The notes under the pieces: model-generated
Told to the model about the DNA's origin: nothing
Databases searched by the model: none
Seen by the model: the letters and a program-made list of their open reading frames with translations, nothing else
Shown here: positions 11,501 through 19,940 of the stretch, piece by piece
Layout of the letters: every line of letters begins with the position of its first letter
How positions within the stretch are numbered: the stretch's first letter is position 1
Assembly (NCBI RefSeq): GCF_002266435.3
Contig: NZ_CP029426.2
Location: forward strand, 1,146,001 to 1,210,000
Direction of reading: 5' to 3'
Source: Bradyrhizobium amphicarpaeae
GTDB taxonomy: Bacteria > Pseudomonadota > Alphaproteobacteria > Rhizobiales > Xanthobacteraceae
Length of the DNA: 64,000 nucleotides
Translations under genes and position numbers: made by a program

Positions 11501-11911
11501 ATGAGCACCGAAGAGAATGTCCAGCTCGTGAAGAATTTCTTTGCAGCCATGGGCAGCAGCAACGCGCGCGATCTGTTGGCGTTGGCTGCCGAAGATATCG
11601 AGTGGATCATTCCGGGCGAAGGCTGGCCGCTGGCAGGCACGCACCGCGGGCACGCCGAGCTGGCGGCTGTGCTCAAGAAGGCGTCCGAAGCGGTGGAAAC
11701 GCGATACCCGAAGCCCCCCGAATTCGTGGCGCAAGGAGACCGGGTTATGGTCGTGGGCGTCGCTACGGGAACAATCAAAGCCACGAACACGCCGTTCAAG
11801 GACGAGTGGGTCTTCGACATTACCGTTCGAGACGGCAAGGTCGCCCACATCCAGGAGTACATCGACACGCAAGCACTGGCGCGGGCCTCGCAGATCGTCG
11901 CAAGGACCTAG
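11501..11911 (+). CDS. SnoaL-like / NTF2-fold protein
   Basis: This 136-residue protein has the compact alpha+beta cone pattern of SnoaL-like proteins. It begins with helix ENVQLVKNFFAAM, then the conserved DIEWIIPGEGWPLAG loop, G-H-AEL, and closing strands VFDITVRDGKVAHIQEYIDTQAL. Such proteins act as isomerases, cyclases, hydrolases or simple binders. It lies 30 bases after the SDR gene with GGAGAG in front, so it is co-transcribed and likely works on the same compound. Exact chemistry cannot be told. Confidence 0.82.
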   Translation: MSTEENVQLVKNFFAAMGSSNARDLLALAAEDIEWIIPGEGWPLAGTHRGHAELAAVLKKASEAVETRYPKPPEFVAQGDRVMVVGVATGTIKATNTPFKDEWVFDITVRDGKVAHIQEYIDTQALARASQIVART

Positions 11912-11950
11912 CCGCGCGATCGTCGAATGCCAACCATCAAGGAAATACCG

Positions 11951-12583
11951 ATGTACGACCAATCCAGGCTATCCGAGTTGATCCGGTTCGCACGCGTAAA
12001 GGCGGGCACCACCGTCATCGACGTTTACCCAGGCGACGGCGACTGGACCCGTCTCTTCTCCGACATCGTTGGACCCGAAGGACGAGTCTACAGCTTCGTG
12101 CCGGCCGAAGTCGCCCACTTCAAGAACGATCCTGTCGGCCGCATGCGAACGCTTGCGAAAGAGCCGGGCCGTGAGAACGTCGAAGCCGTCTCGGCGGACC
12201 TCGTGGCTATGCCGGAGGCCACGCAATCAGCGGACGTCCTGTGGCTGCACCTGTTCTATCACGATCTCCACACCACGCTGATCCAGGCCAGGGGCGCAAC
12301 GGCAGCCCAATTCAATCGAGCCGTCTACGAGCGGCTGAAGCCCGGTGGGTCCTACGTGATCGTAGACCACGCCGCCGCCGCCGGGGCCGGTACAAGCGAC
12401 GCCCAGTCGCTGCATCGGATTGAGCCTGCATCCCTTCGCGAGGAGGTGGAGGCGGCCGGCTTCGTACTGGACGCGCAAAGCACCGTGCTCGCGAACAAGG
12501 ACGATCCGCACTCGATCAAGGTTTTCGATCCCTCGATCAAGGGCGAGACCGATCGTTTCGCCTATCGGTTCGTGAAACCCTGA
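11951..12583 (+). CDS. Class I SAM-dependent methyltransferase-like protein
   Basis: About 210 residues. The SAM site is represented by TTVIDVYPGDGDWTRLFS (a variant of the usual E/D-x-G-x-G-x-G motif I). DVLWLHLFYHDLH follows as motif post-II, and the KPGGSYVIVDHAA strand is typical of this fold. The substrate is unknown. Start at 11951 is preferred to 11927 because AAGGA lies eight bases upstream and the sequence before it adds nothing to the fold. It is the last gene of the inserted module, 39 bases after the SnoaL-like gene. Confidence 0.8.
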   Translation: MYDQSRLSELIRFARVKAGTTVIDVYPGDGDWTRLFSDIVGPEGRVYSFVPAEVAHFKNDPVGRMRTLAKEPGRENVEAVSADLVAMPEATQSADVLWLHLFYHDLHTTLIQARGATAAQFNRAVYERLKPGGSYVIVDHAAAAGAGTSDAQSLHRIEPASLREEVEAAGFVLDAQSTVLANKDDPHSIKVFDPSIKGETDRFAYRFVKP

Positions 12584-12770
12584 CAGGTCCCGTGGAAATA
12601 GCGGACTTCGCGAGCTGTCAGTTCGGCCGGCTAATGGGTTCACGGCCAAGTGCGCGATTGCACACGGGGGCGGGGCAACCAGTACGCCGCGGCTTCTCGG
12701 ATCAATCACTGCCGTTTCTGGAATAATGGATCGTGCGCCTGCGTGGACGATGACAGCGGAGGGTCCAAGC

Positions 12771-12878
12771 AAAAACGCCGGCCTCAAAGCCGGCGTTTTG
12801 TTTTTCTCTCTGTCGCGTCCGATCAGTCGAACAGCGCGTCGATGTCGTCCTGCGAGGCGTGGCCGACGTCGCCGGCGA
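12771..12878. repeat. Right copy of duplicated cheZ 3' end plus terminator
   Basis: This is the counterpart of 9472-9571. It comprises the terminator hairpin, the stop TGA and the codons for the last 18 residues of the intact CheZ-like protein. Together the two copies bracket about 3.2 kb. Confidence 0.85.
12772..12806. terminator. Bidirectional terminator, right copy
   Basis: AAAACGCCGGC (12772-12782) pairs with 12789-12799 around CTCAAA; T-run and A-run flank it. It serves the cheZ-like gene (minus) and the methyltransferase operon (plus). Confidence 0.85.
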
Positions 12879-13611
12879 GCTTGGGGCCGTTGAGAAGCTT
12901 GTCGTCCTCGCTGCGATTGTCGACCTGCGGAACGACGTGGGCCTTGATCGCATCGACGCCGCCCCAGATGTCCATCATCGAGTTGATGTGCTGCTCGATG
13001 AACTTCATCGTGGTCATGACCTTGCTGATGCGCTGGCCGGTCAGGTCCTGGAAGTTGCAGGCCTCGAAGATCGAGATGACGCGTTCCTGGATGTCGTCGG
13101 AGAGCCGCTTCTGCTGGTCGACCGAGTCCACCTTGGACATTGCGCTGGCGGCCTGGTCGATCGATTCCGCGGCTTCGAGGATCTGTTGGGTCGCCTGCTC
13201 GGTGCCGCCGACCACCGCGCCGAGCTCGCCATTGACCTTGGCCATTTCGCCGCCGTCAAAGCTCTTGCCGTGCAGCGTCGCGATCTCGCGCTTGGTGCGA
13301 TCGATGGCGTCATGGATCAGGTCGAGCTCGACCTTCAGCTTTTCGCACTGCTCGATCTGGGCCCGATAGGTATCGAGCATGGTACGAGCCTCCGCGAGCT
13401 CGTGGGCGGTGGAGGCGTCGATCGCCGCCATGGCCGCGCTGCCGGACAAGGGCGCTGGCATGCTGCCCTTCGCCATCTGTGCACGGATCGCGCGCAGCTC
13501 CGCCATGATCTCGCTATGCATCGGGATTGCCTCTTCAGTAACGTCAAAATTCGGCATCTCGCCGCCACCAGCGATATCCTCGACGCGAAAACGTTTGCGG
13601 TGAACAGCCAT
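12823..13611 (-). CDS. CheZ-like protein phosphatase
   Basis: This 262-residue protein is mostly alpha-helical. It contains FQDLTGQRISKVM (187-199), matching the CheZ active-site helix in which the Gln (here 193) drives hydrolysis of the CheY aspartyl phosphate. Helices before it (SIDQAASAM, DDIQERVISIFEACN) form the expected long hairpin. The extreme C-terminus SQDDIDALFD (253-262) resembles CheY-binding peptides (E. coli CheZ tail, FliM N-terminus). It probably dephosphorylates a CheY-type regulator such as the one at 59647. The 3' end is duplicated at 9472-9571. The start has only a weak GGGGAG upstream. Confidence 0.85.
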   Translation of the reverse strand: MAVHRKRFRVEDIAGGGEMPNFDVTEEAIPMHSEIMAELRAIRAQMAKGSMPAPLSGSAAMAAIDASTAHELAEARTMLDTYRAQIEQCEKLKVELDLIHDAIDRTKREIATLHGKSFDGGEMAKVNGELGAVVGGTEQATQQILEAAESIDQAASAMSKVDSVDQQKRLSDDIQERVISIFEACNFQDLTGQRISKVMTTMKFIEQHINSMMDIWGGVDAIKAHVVPQVDNRSEDDKLLNGPKLAGDVGHASQDDIDALFD

Positions 13612-13926
13612 CAGGATACTCCCCCCACCTCACTCACGCGTCTTTGTAGGCAGAAGCGATTTAACACGAAGTTCACGGCCGGAACTGTTGTGCGGTTGCA
13701 GGCGACGGCGTGCAAAGAAGCGATTAACCATGGCCGCGCGGCGTTCATCGAAAATAAACGCTGATCGCCAAATTGGCCCCCCGCTCGCGACGTGGTGAAT
13801 CAAAACGCGACTTCCGTTTACCAAACAAAACGCCTTTTGCTTTTTATTGACCACGTCGCGGACGCCGATCAGCCATCAGCCCTCCACGGCGCATGTGATC
13901 TAGACGAAACAGTACAGAGTACGTCG
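13612..13926. promoter_or_regulatory. 315-base divergent region with an 11-bp inverted repeat
   Basis: It lies between the cheZ-like gene and the L,D-transpeptidase gene and is more AT-rich than its surroundings. CGCGACGTGGT (13786-13796) and ACCACGTCGCG (13850-13860) form a perfect inverted repeat 53 bases apart, enclosing an A/T-rich segment. It could be an operator pair or a long stem. No gene was recognised. Confidence 0.5.
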
Positions 13927-14736
13927 ATGTTCAAGAAAATGTCTGTTGCGCTGCTCGGCAGCGCTTGCACCTTCATTGCCGGCGCAAACAGTGCCAGCGC
14001 CTTCGACAATTCGGTGCCGAACGATCCGCCCGCGGTGCTTTACCAGCCGCAGGTGCCGCCGGCGCCGATGCGCGTCGCCTCCAATGCGAACATGGGCGGC
14101 GGTTTCATCGAGTTCCTGTTCGGCGACGGTCCCGGCCGCGGTCCGGCCTACGCGCCGCAGCAGCCGGTCTATCAACAGCAGCCCGGCTATTACGACCAGC
14201 GCCGCCTGCCGCCGATGGGCGAGCCGCAACAGGGTGGATATCAGCAAGGCGCGGTTCAGCAGGAGGCGGCCGACCCGCGTCAGCGTCAGTTCGACCCGAG
14301 GTTCGAGAAACAATCCGTTGACTATAGCGGCAAGGAAAGTGCCGGCACCATCGTGGTCGATACCCCGAACAAGTTCCTCTATCTCGTCGAGGGCAATGGT
14401 CGGGCGATGCGCTACGGCATCGGCGTCGGGCGCCCCGGCTTCACCTGGTCCGGCGTGAAGGCGATCACGGCCAAGCGCGAATGGCCGGACTGGACGCCGC
14501 CGGCCGAAATGATCGCGCGCCGCCCCGATTTGCCCCGGCATATGGAAGGTGGTCCGGAGAACCCGCTCGGCGCCCGCGCGATGTATCTGGGCTCGACCCT
14601 GTACCGCATCCACGGCTCCAACGAACCCTGGACCATCGGCACCAACGTCTCCTCCGGCTGCATCCGCATGCGCAACGAGGACGTCATCGACCTCTACGGC
14701 CGTGTCAATGTCGGCACCAAGGTCGTGGTGATGTGA
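13927..14736 (+). CDS. L,D-transpeptidase (YkuD domain)
   Basis: This 269-residue exported enzyme should make 3-3 peptidoglycan cross-links or attach proteins to the wall in the periplasm. It has a signal peptide (MFKKMSVALLGSACTF, cleavage after ASA). A Pro/Gln/Tyr-rich linker follows (residues about 75-130), then a YkuD domain beginning AGTIVVDTPNKFLYLVEG. The active site is IHGSNEPWTIGTNVSSGCIRM with His229 and Cys245. Start 13927 puts the signal peptide first; a longer frame to 13792 is rejected. The linker probably spans the periplasm to the wall. Confidence 0.93.
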   Translation: MFKKMSVALLGSACTFIAGANSASAFDNSVPNDPPAVLYQPQVPPAPMRVASNANMGGGFIEFLFGDGPGRGPAYAPQQPVYQQQPGYYDQRRLPPMGEPQQGGYQQGAVQQEAADPRQRQFDPRFEKQSVDYSGKESAGTIVVDTPNKFLYLVEGNGRAMRYGIGVGRPGFTWSGVKAITAKREWPDWTPPAEMIARRPDLPRHMEGGPENPLGARAMYLGSTLYRIHGSNEPWTIGTNVSSGCIRMRNEDVIDLYGRVNVGTKVVVM

Positions 14737-14800
14737 TCTCTTCTTCCCCTCTCCCGCAAGGCGAGGAGGAAAGGCACCTGCGCAAGAATTGGAAAATGAA

Positions 14801-14830
14801 AACGGGCGCCTCGTGGGCGCCCGTTCTTGT
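14801..14830. terminator. Bidirectional terminator between convergent genes
   Basis: AACGGGCGCC (14801-14810) pairs with GGCGCCCGTT (14816-14825) around TCGTG, with A-rich sequence before and T-rich after. Confidence 0.82.
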
Positions 14831-14848
14831 TCGCAACGCTGATCAGCC

Positions 14849-15691
14849 TTACGCGTAATCGCTGCCGCCATCGTCGTCGCCGCCGAAATCGCTGTCGTCG
14901 GCCACGTCCATATTGCCGTCGTCGTTGTGGTCGCCATAGTTCTGATCGTCGTCGTTACGATCGTTCGACGCCTGGTCGGAGAAGCTCTGGCGGGACTCGC
15001 GGTTCGAGCCGATGTCGTCGAGACCGGCATCGCGCGCGAGCGAGCCGCCGGACTGGTCGCTGCCGCCCCAAGGACTTCCACCACCGCTGCGGTCGCCGAG
15101 GGCATTGCTGTCCCCAAAAGCCTGCTGATGCGATCCGCCCATCATGCCGCGGATGCTGGAGAGCAGCAGCGAGCCGCCGACGACGCCGGCGGCAGCGGCC
15201 GCCGCCGTGCCGAGGAACGAGCCGCCGCCACCGCCCATCGGCGGTGCGCCATAACCCTGACCGGGGCCCGGGCCCTGACCGGGACCTTGGCCGTAAGCCT
15301 GTCCGTAAGGCGGCTGGCCGTAGCCCGGCTGGGTCTGCTGCATCGCTCCGCCGCTGTTCCAGACCGGCCGCGCGTCCCGCGGCGGCACGTTCGGAACCGA
15401 GCCGCGCGAGGGGCTTCCGCCGAACAGCGTGTCGCGCATGGTGTCGAGGAAGCCGCCGGACTGCGCCTGCTCGGGCGCATGGGCCGCTTCCAGCTCCTGG
15501 ATGCGATTGTGGGCGCGCTTCAGCGCCTCGTCCTGCAGCAGCGTGGTCTGCACCAGCGCATAGACCGCGCCGGGCGCCTTGCGCAGCCCGTCGGAGATCG
15601 CTGCGATCGCATCGGGATCGCGCGGTGCATTTTCCAGTTTCGAAAGCCGGTCGAAAAGCTCGTCGACGAGCTGGCGTTCCTGCGGCGTCAT
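14849..15691 (-). CDS. DUF2076 domain protein
   Basis: This 280-residue protein has an N-terminal helical region (MTPQERQLVDELFDRLSKLE, then a coiled-coil LQDEALKRAHNRIQELEAA). A long Gly/Pro/Gln/Tyr-rich middle follows, then a short hydrophobic Gly/Ala stretch ([19 protein letters not shown], near 190-210) with a membrane-anchoring look. The tail is rich in Asp, Asn and Gly. This order is that of DUF2076 proteins, related to periplasmic ligand-binding sensor-like proteins; function is unknown. It converges with the L,D-transpeptidase gene. Confidence 0.88.
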   Translation of the reverse strand: MTPQERQLVDELFDRLSKLENAPRDPDAIAAISDGLRKAPGAVYALVQTTLLQDEALKRAHNRIQELEAAHAPEQAQSGGFLDTMRDTLFGGSPSRGSVPNVPPRDARPVWNSGGAMQQTQPGYGQPPYGQAYGQGPGQGPGPGQGYGAPPMGGGGGSFLGTAAAAAAGVVGGSLLLSSIRGMMGGSHQQAFGDSNALGDRSGGGSPWGGSDQSGGSLARDAGLDDIGSNRESRQSFSDQASNDRNDDDQNYGDHNDDGNMDVADDSDFGGDDDGGSDYA

Positions 15692-15816
15692 GGTCTGTCT
15701 CCCTCGCGCAAAACAAGCGCGACGCAGATGTAGGGTTCCATTGTGGCCCCAACAGTGCCGGCCGGATTAAATTTCGGTATGCGACAAGCTGCCCTGCGGC
15801 TTGTTTTCCGCGGGCT

Positions 15817-16662
15817 TCATCCCAGCGTGGCGCCGCTGTCCGCCAGCAGACGCGCGAAGGCGTCACCCGAGAGATAGGCGTGCTCGCGTTCGCGGACATC
15901 CGTCATCGGGTCGAGGCCGGCGAGGACGTCGTCGACGAAGCCGGGATGGCACATCACGAGGCCGCCATCCGGCAAGCCTTCCAGGAATTGCCGCATCAGT
16001 TCGCCAAAATCGGCCGCCCGCGTGAAGTCATAGGCGCCGGCGAAGCCGGGATTGAAGCTGAGGCCGGCGCTGCCGGCCCGGCGGCGGAATTGCGCGCTGA
16101 AAATATCGAGCACGATCGCCTTGGGTGAAGCGAGGCGCTGCCTGAGCGGCAGGTCGCGGCCGCCCTGGCGCACCCAGGCGTTCGGCGCGGCCTCAACGAC
16201 CGCTTCGACGAAGCCGTCGCGCACCTGCGGGTAGAGCTGCACATGCTGATGGCCGTCGACGAAGTCGGGCACCCGGCCGAACGCTTCGGCGAAGGCGGCG
16301 AGCTGCGCCTTCACCTCGTTGCGGAAGAATTCGCGATCGAGCCGCCGCAAGACGCCTGCGCGCAGCAGCTTCGGAAACGGCATGAACATGTCGCCGTCGA
16401 GCGGACGAAAATGCATGGTGAGGGGGCGGAACGGCGCCGACAGCGTCACGTGCAATCCGATCGCGCAGCGCGGGCTCGCCGTCGCGGAGGCCTGGAGCGC
16501 TTCGATCTCGCTGCGCGCGATCGCCGGGCCCACCATCATCACCGAGGTGGCGTTGAGGCGGCCGCGTTCGATCAGGTCGCGGATGGCGCGGTTGACGCCC
16601 GGGCTGATGCCGTAATCGTCGGCACAGAGCCAGATCCGCCGCAGGCCCGCGGCCGCGCTCAT
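15817..16662 (-). CDS. YdjC/ChbG/HpnK-type carbohydrate deacetylase
   Basis: This 281-residue metal-dependent N-deacetylase is recognised by LCADDYGISPGVNRAI (metal-binding Asp-Asp), IGLHVTL, DGHQHVQLYPQV and CHPGFVDD (His ligands). The family includes HpnK (hopanoids), ChbG (chitooligosaccharides) and NaxD (undecaprenyl-phosphate-linked amino sugar). Its start overlaps the upstream GT2 gene by four bases (ATGA), so the two are translationally coupled. The partner points to a polyprenyl-phosphate-sugar substrate of the NaxD kind rather than a hopanoid, but this is inference. Confidence 0.88.
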   Translation of the reverse strand: MSAAAGLRRIWLCADDYGISPGVNRAIRDLIERGRLNATSVMMVGPAIARSEIEALQASATASPRCAIGLHVTLSAPFRPLTMHFRPLDGDMFMPFPKLLRAGVLRRLDREFFRNEVKAQLAAFAEAFGRVPDFVDGHQHVQLYPQVRDGFVEAVVEAAPNAWVRQGGRDLPLRQRLASPKAIVLDIFSAQFRRRAGSAGLSFNPGFAGAYDFTRAADFGELMRQFLEGLPDGGLVMCHPGFVDDVLAGLDPMTDVREREHAYLSGDAFARLLADSGATLG

Positions 16663-17696
16663 TCGGCGGCCGTCCTCTTCGCGGCGTCGTCGGCTTCGAA
16701 GTGCTTTTCACTGTGCTCGGCGACGAAGTAGATCGGGCGCGCCTTCATCTCGGAAAGGATCTTGCCGATATATTCGCCGACGATGCCGATCATGATGAGC
16801 TGCACGCCGCCGATCGTCATCAGGCCGATCACCAGCGAGGGATAGCCGGGCACCTGCTTGCCGGTCGTGAGCACCTCCCAGAGGATCGAAAGGCCGAACA
16901 GGAAAGCGCCCGCTGCGAGAATGACGCCGAGCAGGCTGGCGAAGCGCAGGGGGGCGACCGAAAACGAGGTCAGGCCCTCGATCGACAGGCCGAGCAGGCT
17001 TGCGGCGTTGAAGGTGGTGACGCCATGGACGCGCGCCGAAGGCTCATAGTCGACGCGGATCTGGCGGAAGCCGATCCAGCTGGCGAGGCCCTTGAAGAAC
17101 CGGTTGCGCTCGGGCAGCTGCCTGAGCGCCGTGACCGCGCGCGGCGACAGCAGGCGGAAGTCGCCGGCGTCCTCGGGAATCTTCTGCCGTGCGCCCCAAT
17201 TGATCAGCGCGTAGAAGCCGTGCACGGCGATCCGGCGCAGGAACGGCTCGTTGTCGCGATGCGCCTTGGCGGTGTAGACGACGTCATAGCCGTCATCGAT
17301 CCAGTGCCGCACCAGCTGTTCGATCAGGGCCGGCGGATGCTGGCCGTCGCCGTCCATGAACATGACGGCGCCGAGCCGGGCATGGTCGAGGCCGGCCATC
17401 AGCGCCGCCTCCTTGCCGAAATTGCGCGACAGCGACACCACCTGGACGTCGATCGCATCGGCCGGCAGCGAACGGGCGATCGTCAGCGTCGCATCCTTGC
17501 TGCCGTCGTCGACATAGACGACCTCGCAAGCCAGCCGATAGCGCTCCCGCAAGGTCTTTGCGAGATCGCAGATGCGCTGGTGCAGGGCGGCGAGGCCCGC
17601 CGCCTCGTTGTAGACGGGGACGACGATCGACAGTCCCTTCGCCGCGGCGGTGGCTGCGGTGGTCGTCATGCCGGAAACGTCGGAGCCCAGCGTCAT
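16659..17696 (-). CDS. Membrane-bound GT2 glycosyltransferase (ArnC/DPM1 type)
   Basis: About 345 residues (335 if the ATG at 17666 is used, which puts GLSIVVPVYNE near the N-terminus as in homologues). The GT-A domain has VVYVDDGSKDAT and FMDGDGQHPP (the DxD region), then PRAVTALRQLPERNRFFKG. Two C-terminal membrane helices (near 245-268 and 285-310) are typical of polyprenyl-phosphate glycosyltransferases. It likely transfers a sugar from a UDP donor to undecaprenyl phosphate on the inner face of the membrane, and the coupled deacetylase then acts on the product. No flippase or GT39/ArnT partner is in the window. Confidence 0.9.
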   Translation of the reverse strand: MTLGSDVSGMTTTAATAAAKGLSIVVPVYNEAAGLAALHQRICDLAKTLRERYRLACEVVYVDDGSKDATLTIARSLPADAIDVQVVSLSRNFGKEAALMAGLDHARLGAVMFMDGDGQHPPALIEQLVRHWIDDGYDVVYTAKAHRDNEPFLRRIAVHGFYALINWGARQKIPEDAGDFRLLSPRAVTALRQLPERNRFFKGLASWIGFRQIRVDYEPSARVHGVTTFNAASLLGLSIEGLTSFSVAPLRFASLLGVILAAGAFLFGLSILWEVLTTGKQVPGYPSLVIGLMTIGGVQLIMIGIVGEYIGKILSEMKARPIYFVAEHSEKHFEADDAAKRTAAE

Positions 17697-17795
17697 CGAT
17701 CAAGTCCCAGAGGCGTTCAAAGTCATCTCAACAGCATATGGTAGCTGCCGCTTGCTGTCGCAAAGCTGAACGGAAAAGCCGGGCGAACCCGGGGC

Positions 17796-18773
17796 TCACT
17801 GCCGCAGGAACGCCTCCAGCCTGGCGAACAGCGGATTCTCGCGGTCGAACACGTAGTCGAGCGAAACCACCGAGACGGTCTCGGCGCCATGCTCGCGCAG
17901 GAAGCTTGCCAGCGCATAGAGCTGCCCCGGCGGGCAGTGCAACGTCAGCATGCCTGACGAGGTCGGCCCGCCGAACGGAGCCTCGACGCCGAACCGGCTG
18001 TGGGCTTCGCCGAGCAGGGCGGCGTCGCATTGCCGGAAGCGGGTGCGGACCTCGCGGTATTTGTTGGCCCGCGCCCTTGCCGCGATGTGATCGAGGATGA
18101 TTCGCGCGGTCTCCCGCGCCTGCGGCGTCCAGTCCGCGTCTTTCGAAGCGACCAGATTGGCCTGGCTGCGCAGGATCACGCCGTCGTCGAGCACCCGCAG
18201 GCCGTTGGCGGCGAGGGTCGCGCCCGTCGTGGTGATGTCGACGATCAGCTCGGCGCTGCCGGCCGCCGGCGCGCCTTCGGTCGCACCGGTACTTTCGACG
18301 ATGCGGTAATCGGTGATGCCGTGGCTCTGGAAGAAGGCGCGGGTGAGGTTGACGAACTTGGTCGCGACCCGCATCCGCATGTGGTGCTGCTCGCGGAAGC
18401 CGGTGGTGACGTCGTCGAGGTCGGCCATGGTGCGAACGTCGATCCAGGCCTGCGGCACCGCGACCACGACGTCGGCGTAGCCGAAGCCGAGCCCGTCGAT
18501 CAGCGACACCCGCTTGTCGGCGTCCGCGATGTTCTCGCGCACCAGATCTTCGCCGGTGACGCCGAGATGGGCGAAACCGCGCGACAATTGCGAGGCGATC
18601 TCGCTCGCCGAGAGATAGGCGACCTCGACATGATCGAGGCCTGCAAGCGTGCCGCGATAGTCGCGGGCGCCGCCGGCCTTCGACAGCTTGAGGCCGGCAC
18701 GCGCGAAGAAGGCCTCGGTGTTTTCCTGCAGGCGGCCCTTGGAGGGAACGGCCAGGACGAATGGCGCGCTCAT
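17796..18773 (-). CDS. hisG: ATP phosphoribosyltransferase, catalytic subunit
   Basis: This enzyme catalyses the first committed step of histidine synthesis, joining ATP and PRPP. The 325-residue protein begins [18 protein letters not shown] and carries the PRPP loop near [24 protein letters not shown]. It is longer than the roughly 210-230 residue HisG that usually pairs with HisZ: about 90 extra C-terminal residues resemble a regulatory-domain region ([18 protein letters not shown]). It starts three bases after the hisZ stop codon, so the two are co-transcribed. Confidence 0.95.
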   Translation of the reverse strand: MSAPFVLAVPSKGRLQENTEAFFARAGLKLSKAGGARDYRGTLAGLDHVEVAYLSASEIASQLSRGFAHLGVTGEDLVRENIADADKRVSLIDGLGFGYADVVVAVPQAWIDVRTMADLDDVTTGFREQHHMRMRVATKFVNLTRAFFQSHGITDYRIVESTGATEGAPAAGSAELIVDITTTGATLAANGLRVLDDGVILRSQANLVASKDADWTPQARETARIILDHIAARARANKYREVRTRFRQCDAALLGEAHSRFGVEAPFGGPTSSGMLTLHCPPGQLYALASFLREHGAETVSVVSLDYVFDRENPLFARLEAFLRQ

Positions 18774-18776
18774 GAC

Positions 18777-19940
18777 TTAAGCTCCCACCTTGCGGCCGAT
18801 CTTCGTCAGCGCATCCACCCAGACCGAGAAGCCGACCGCGGGGATCGGTTCAGCCGATCCGAGCTGGGTCATCAGCCCGTCATAGCGGCCGCCGGCGACC
18901 AGCGGCTCGGCGCCGTTGCCGCGGTGATGCAGCTCGAATTCGAAGCCGGTATAATAGTCGAGGCCGCGCCCGAACGCGGTCGAGAAGCGCGTCTGCTTCA
19001 CGTCGATGCCGCGCGCCGCCATGAAGCCGATCCGGCTCTCGAACTGGTCGATCGCAGCCGTGAGGTCGAGCCGGGCGTCGGCCGCGAGCGCGCGCAGCTC
19101 GGCGACGGAATCGTCGGGATTGCCGGAGATCGTCAGGAAGCGCTTGAGCACGGCGATCGCCTCGCGCGGCAGCGCGCCGCCCTTCAGCGTCGATTGCTCG
19201 AGGAAGCGATCGGCGATCTCGGCGGTGGTGCGTCCCCCGACATTGGTGGTTCCGGCGATCGACATCAGGTCGGTGACGAAGGCGAGCGCCGCCTTGCGGT
19301 CGGAGCCGGCGAGGGCTGCGAGCACGCCCTGATATTCGCTGGGGCTTGCGGTGGTCGAAGCCGCGAGCTTCTCCAGATCCTGCTCCAGGCTGATCTTGCG
19401 GTTGAAATCCTTGACCAGGCGGCGGCGCCAGACCGGATACAGGTTCAGCGCATCGAGCAGCCCGTTGAACAGCCCCACGTCGCCGGTGCGGATCTCGACG
19501 TCGTGGACACCGAAGGCCGCGGTCGCTTCGAGCCCGAGTGCCAGCGTCTCGGCGTCGGCCGCGGCGCGGTCCTGGCGGCCGAACGATTCGATGCCCGCCT
19601 GCAGGAATTCGCTGGCCTGGCCATTCCGGTAACGGAACACCGGGCCGAGATAGCTGAACCCGGCCGCCTGCCCGGCACGACCGGAGGCGAGGTAATCGCG
19701 CGCGACGGGAATGGTCAGGTCCGGGCGCAGGCAGAGCTCTTCGCCCGTGAGGTCCGTGGTCAGGTACAGGCTCTTGCGGATGTCCTCGCCGGAGAGATCC
19801 AGGAACGGCTCGGCCGGCTGCAGGATGGCGGGCTCCGCCCTGACGTAACCGGCCTGCGCGAACGACAGCAGCAGCGTATCCGCCCAGGCGGCGGAGCCGG
19901 CAGCATTTGGGGTGGCAGTCGCGGTCATAGCTGGGTCCAT
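18777..19940 (-). CDS. hisZ: ATP phosphoribosyltransferase regulatory subunit
   Basis: This 387-residue paralogue of histidyl-tRNA synthetase lacks aminoacylation activity and binds HisG to confer histidine regulation. Class II synthetase-like motifs are visible: FLDLSGEDIRKSLYLTTDLTGEELCLRPDLT (motif 2 region), the sequence GPVFRYRNGQASEFLQAGIE, and GRGLDYYTGFEFELHHRG near the C-terminus. The start is either 19940 or the ATG at 19928. It is the first gene of the hisZ-hisG operon. Confidence 0.94.
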   Translation of the reverse strand: MDPAMTATATPNAAGSAAWADTLLLSFAQAGYVRAEPAILQPAEPFLDLSGEDIRKSLYLTTDLTGEELCLRPDLTIPVARDYLASGRAGQAAGFSYLGPVFRYRNGQASEFLQAGIESFGRQDRAAADAETLALGLEATAAFGVHDVEIRTGDVGLFNGLLDALNLYPVWRRRLVKDFNRKISLEQDLEKLAASTTASPSEYQGVLAALAGSDRKAALAFVTDLMSIAGTTNVGGRTTAEIADRFLEQSTLKGGALPREAIAVLKRFLTISGNPDDSVAELRALAADARLDLTAAIDQFESRIGFMAARGIDVKQTRFSTAFGRGLDYYTGFEFELHHRGNGAEPLVAGGRYDGLMTQLGSAEPIPAVGFSVWVDALTKIGRKVGA

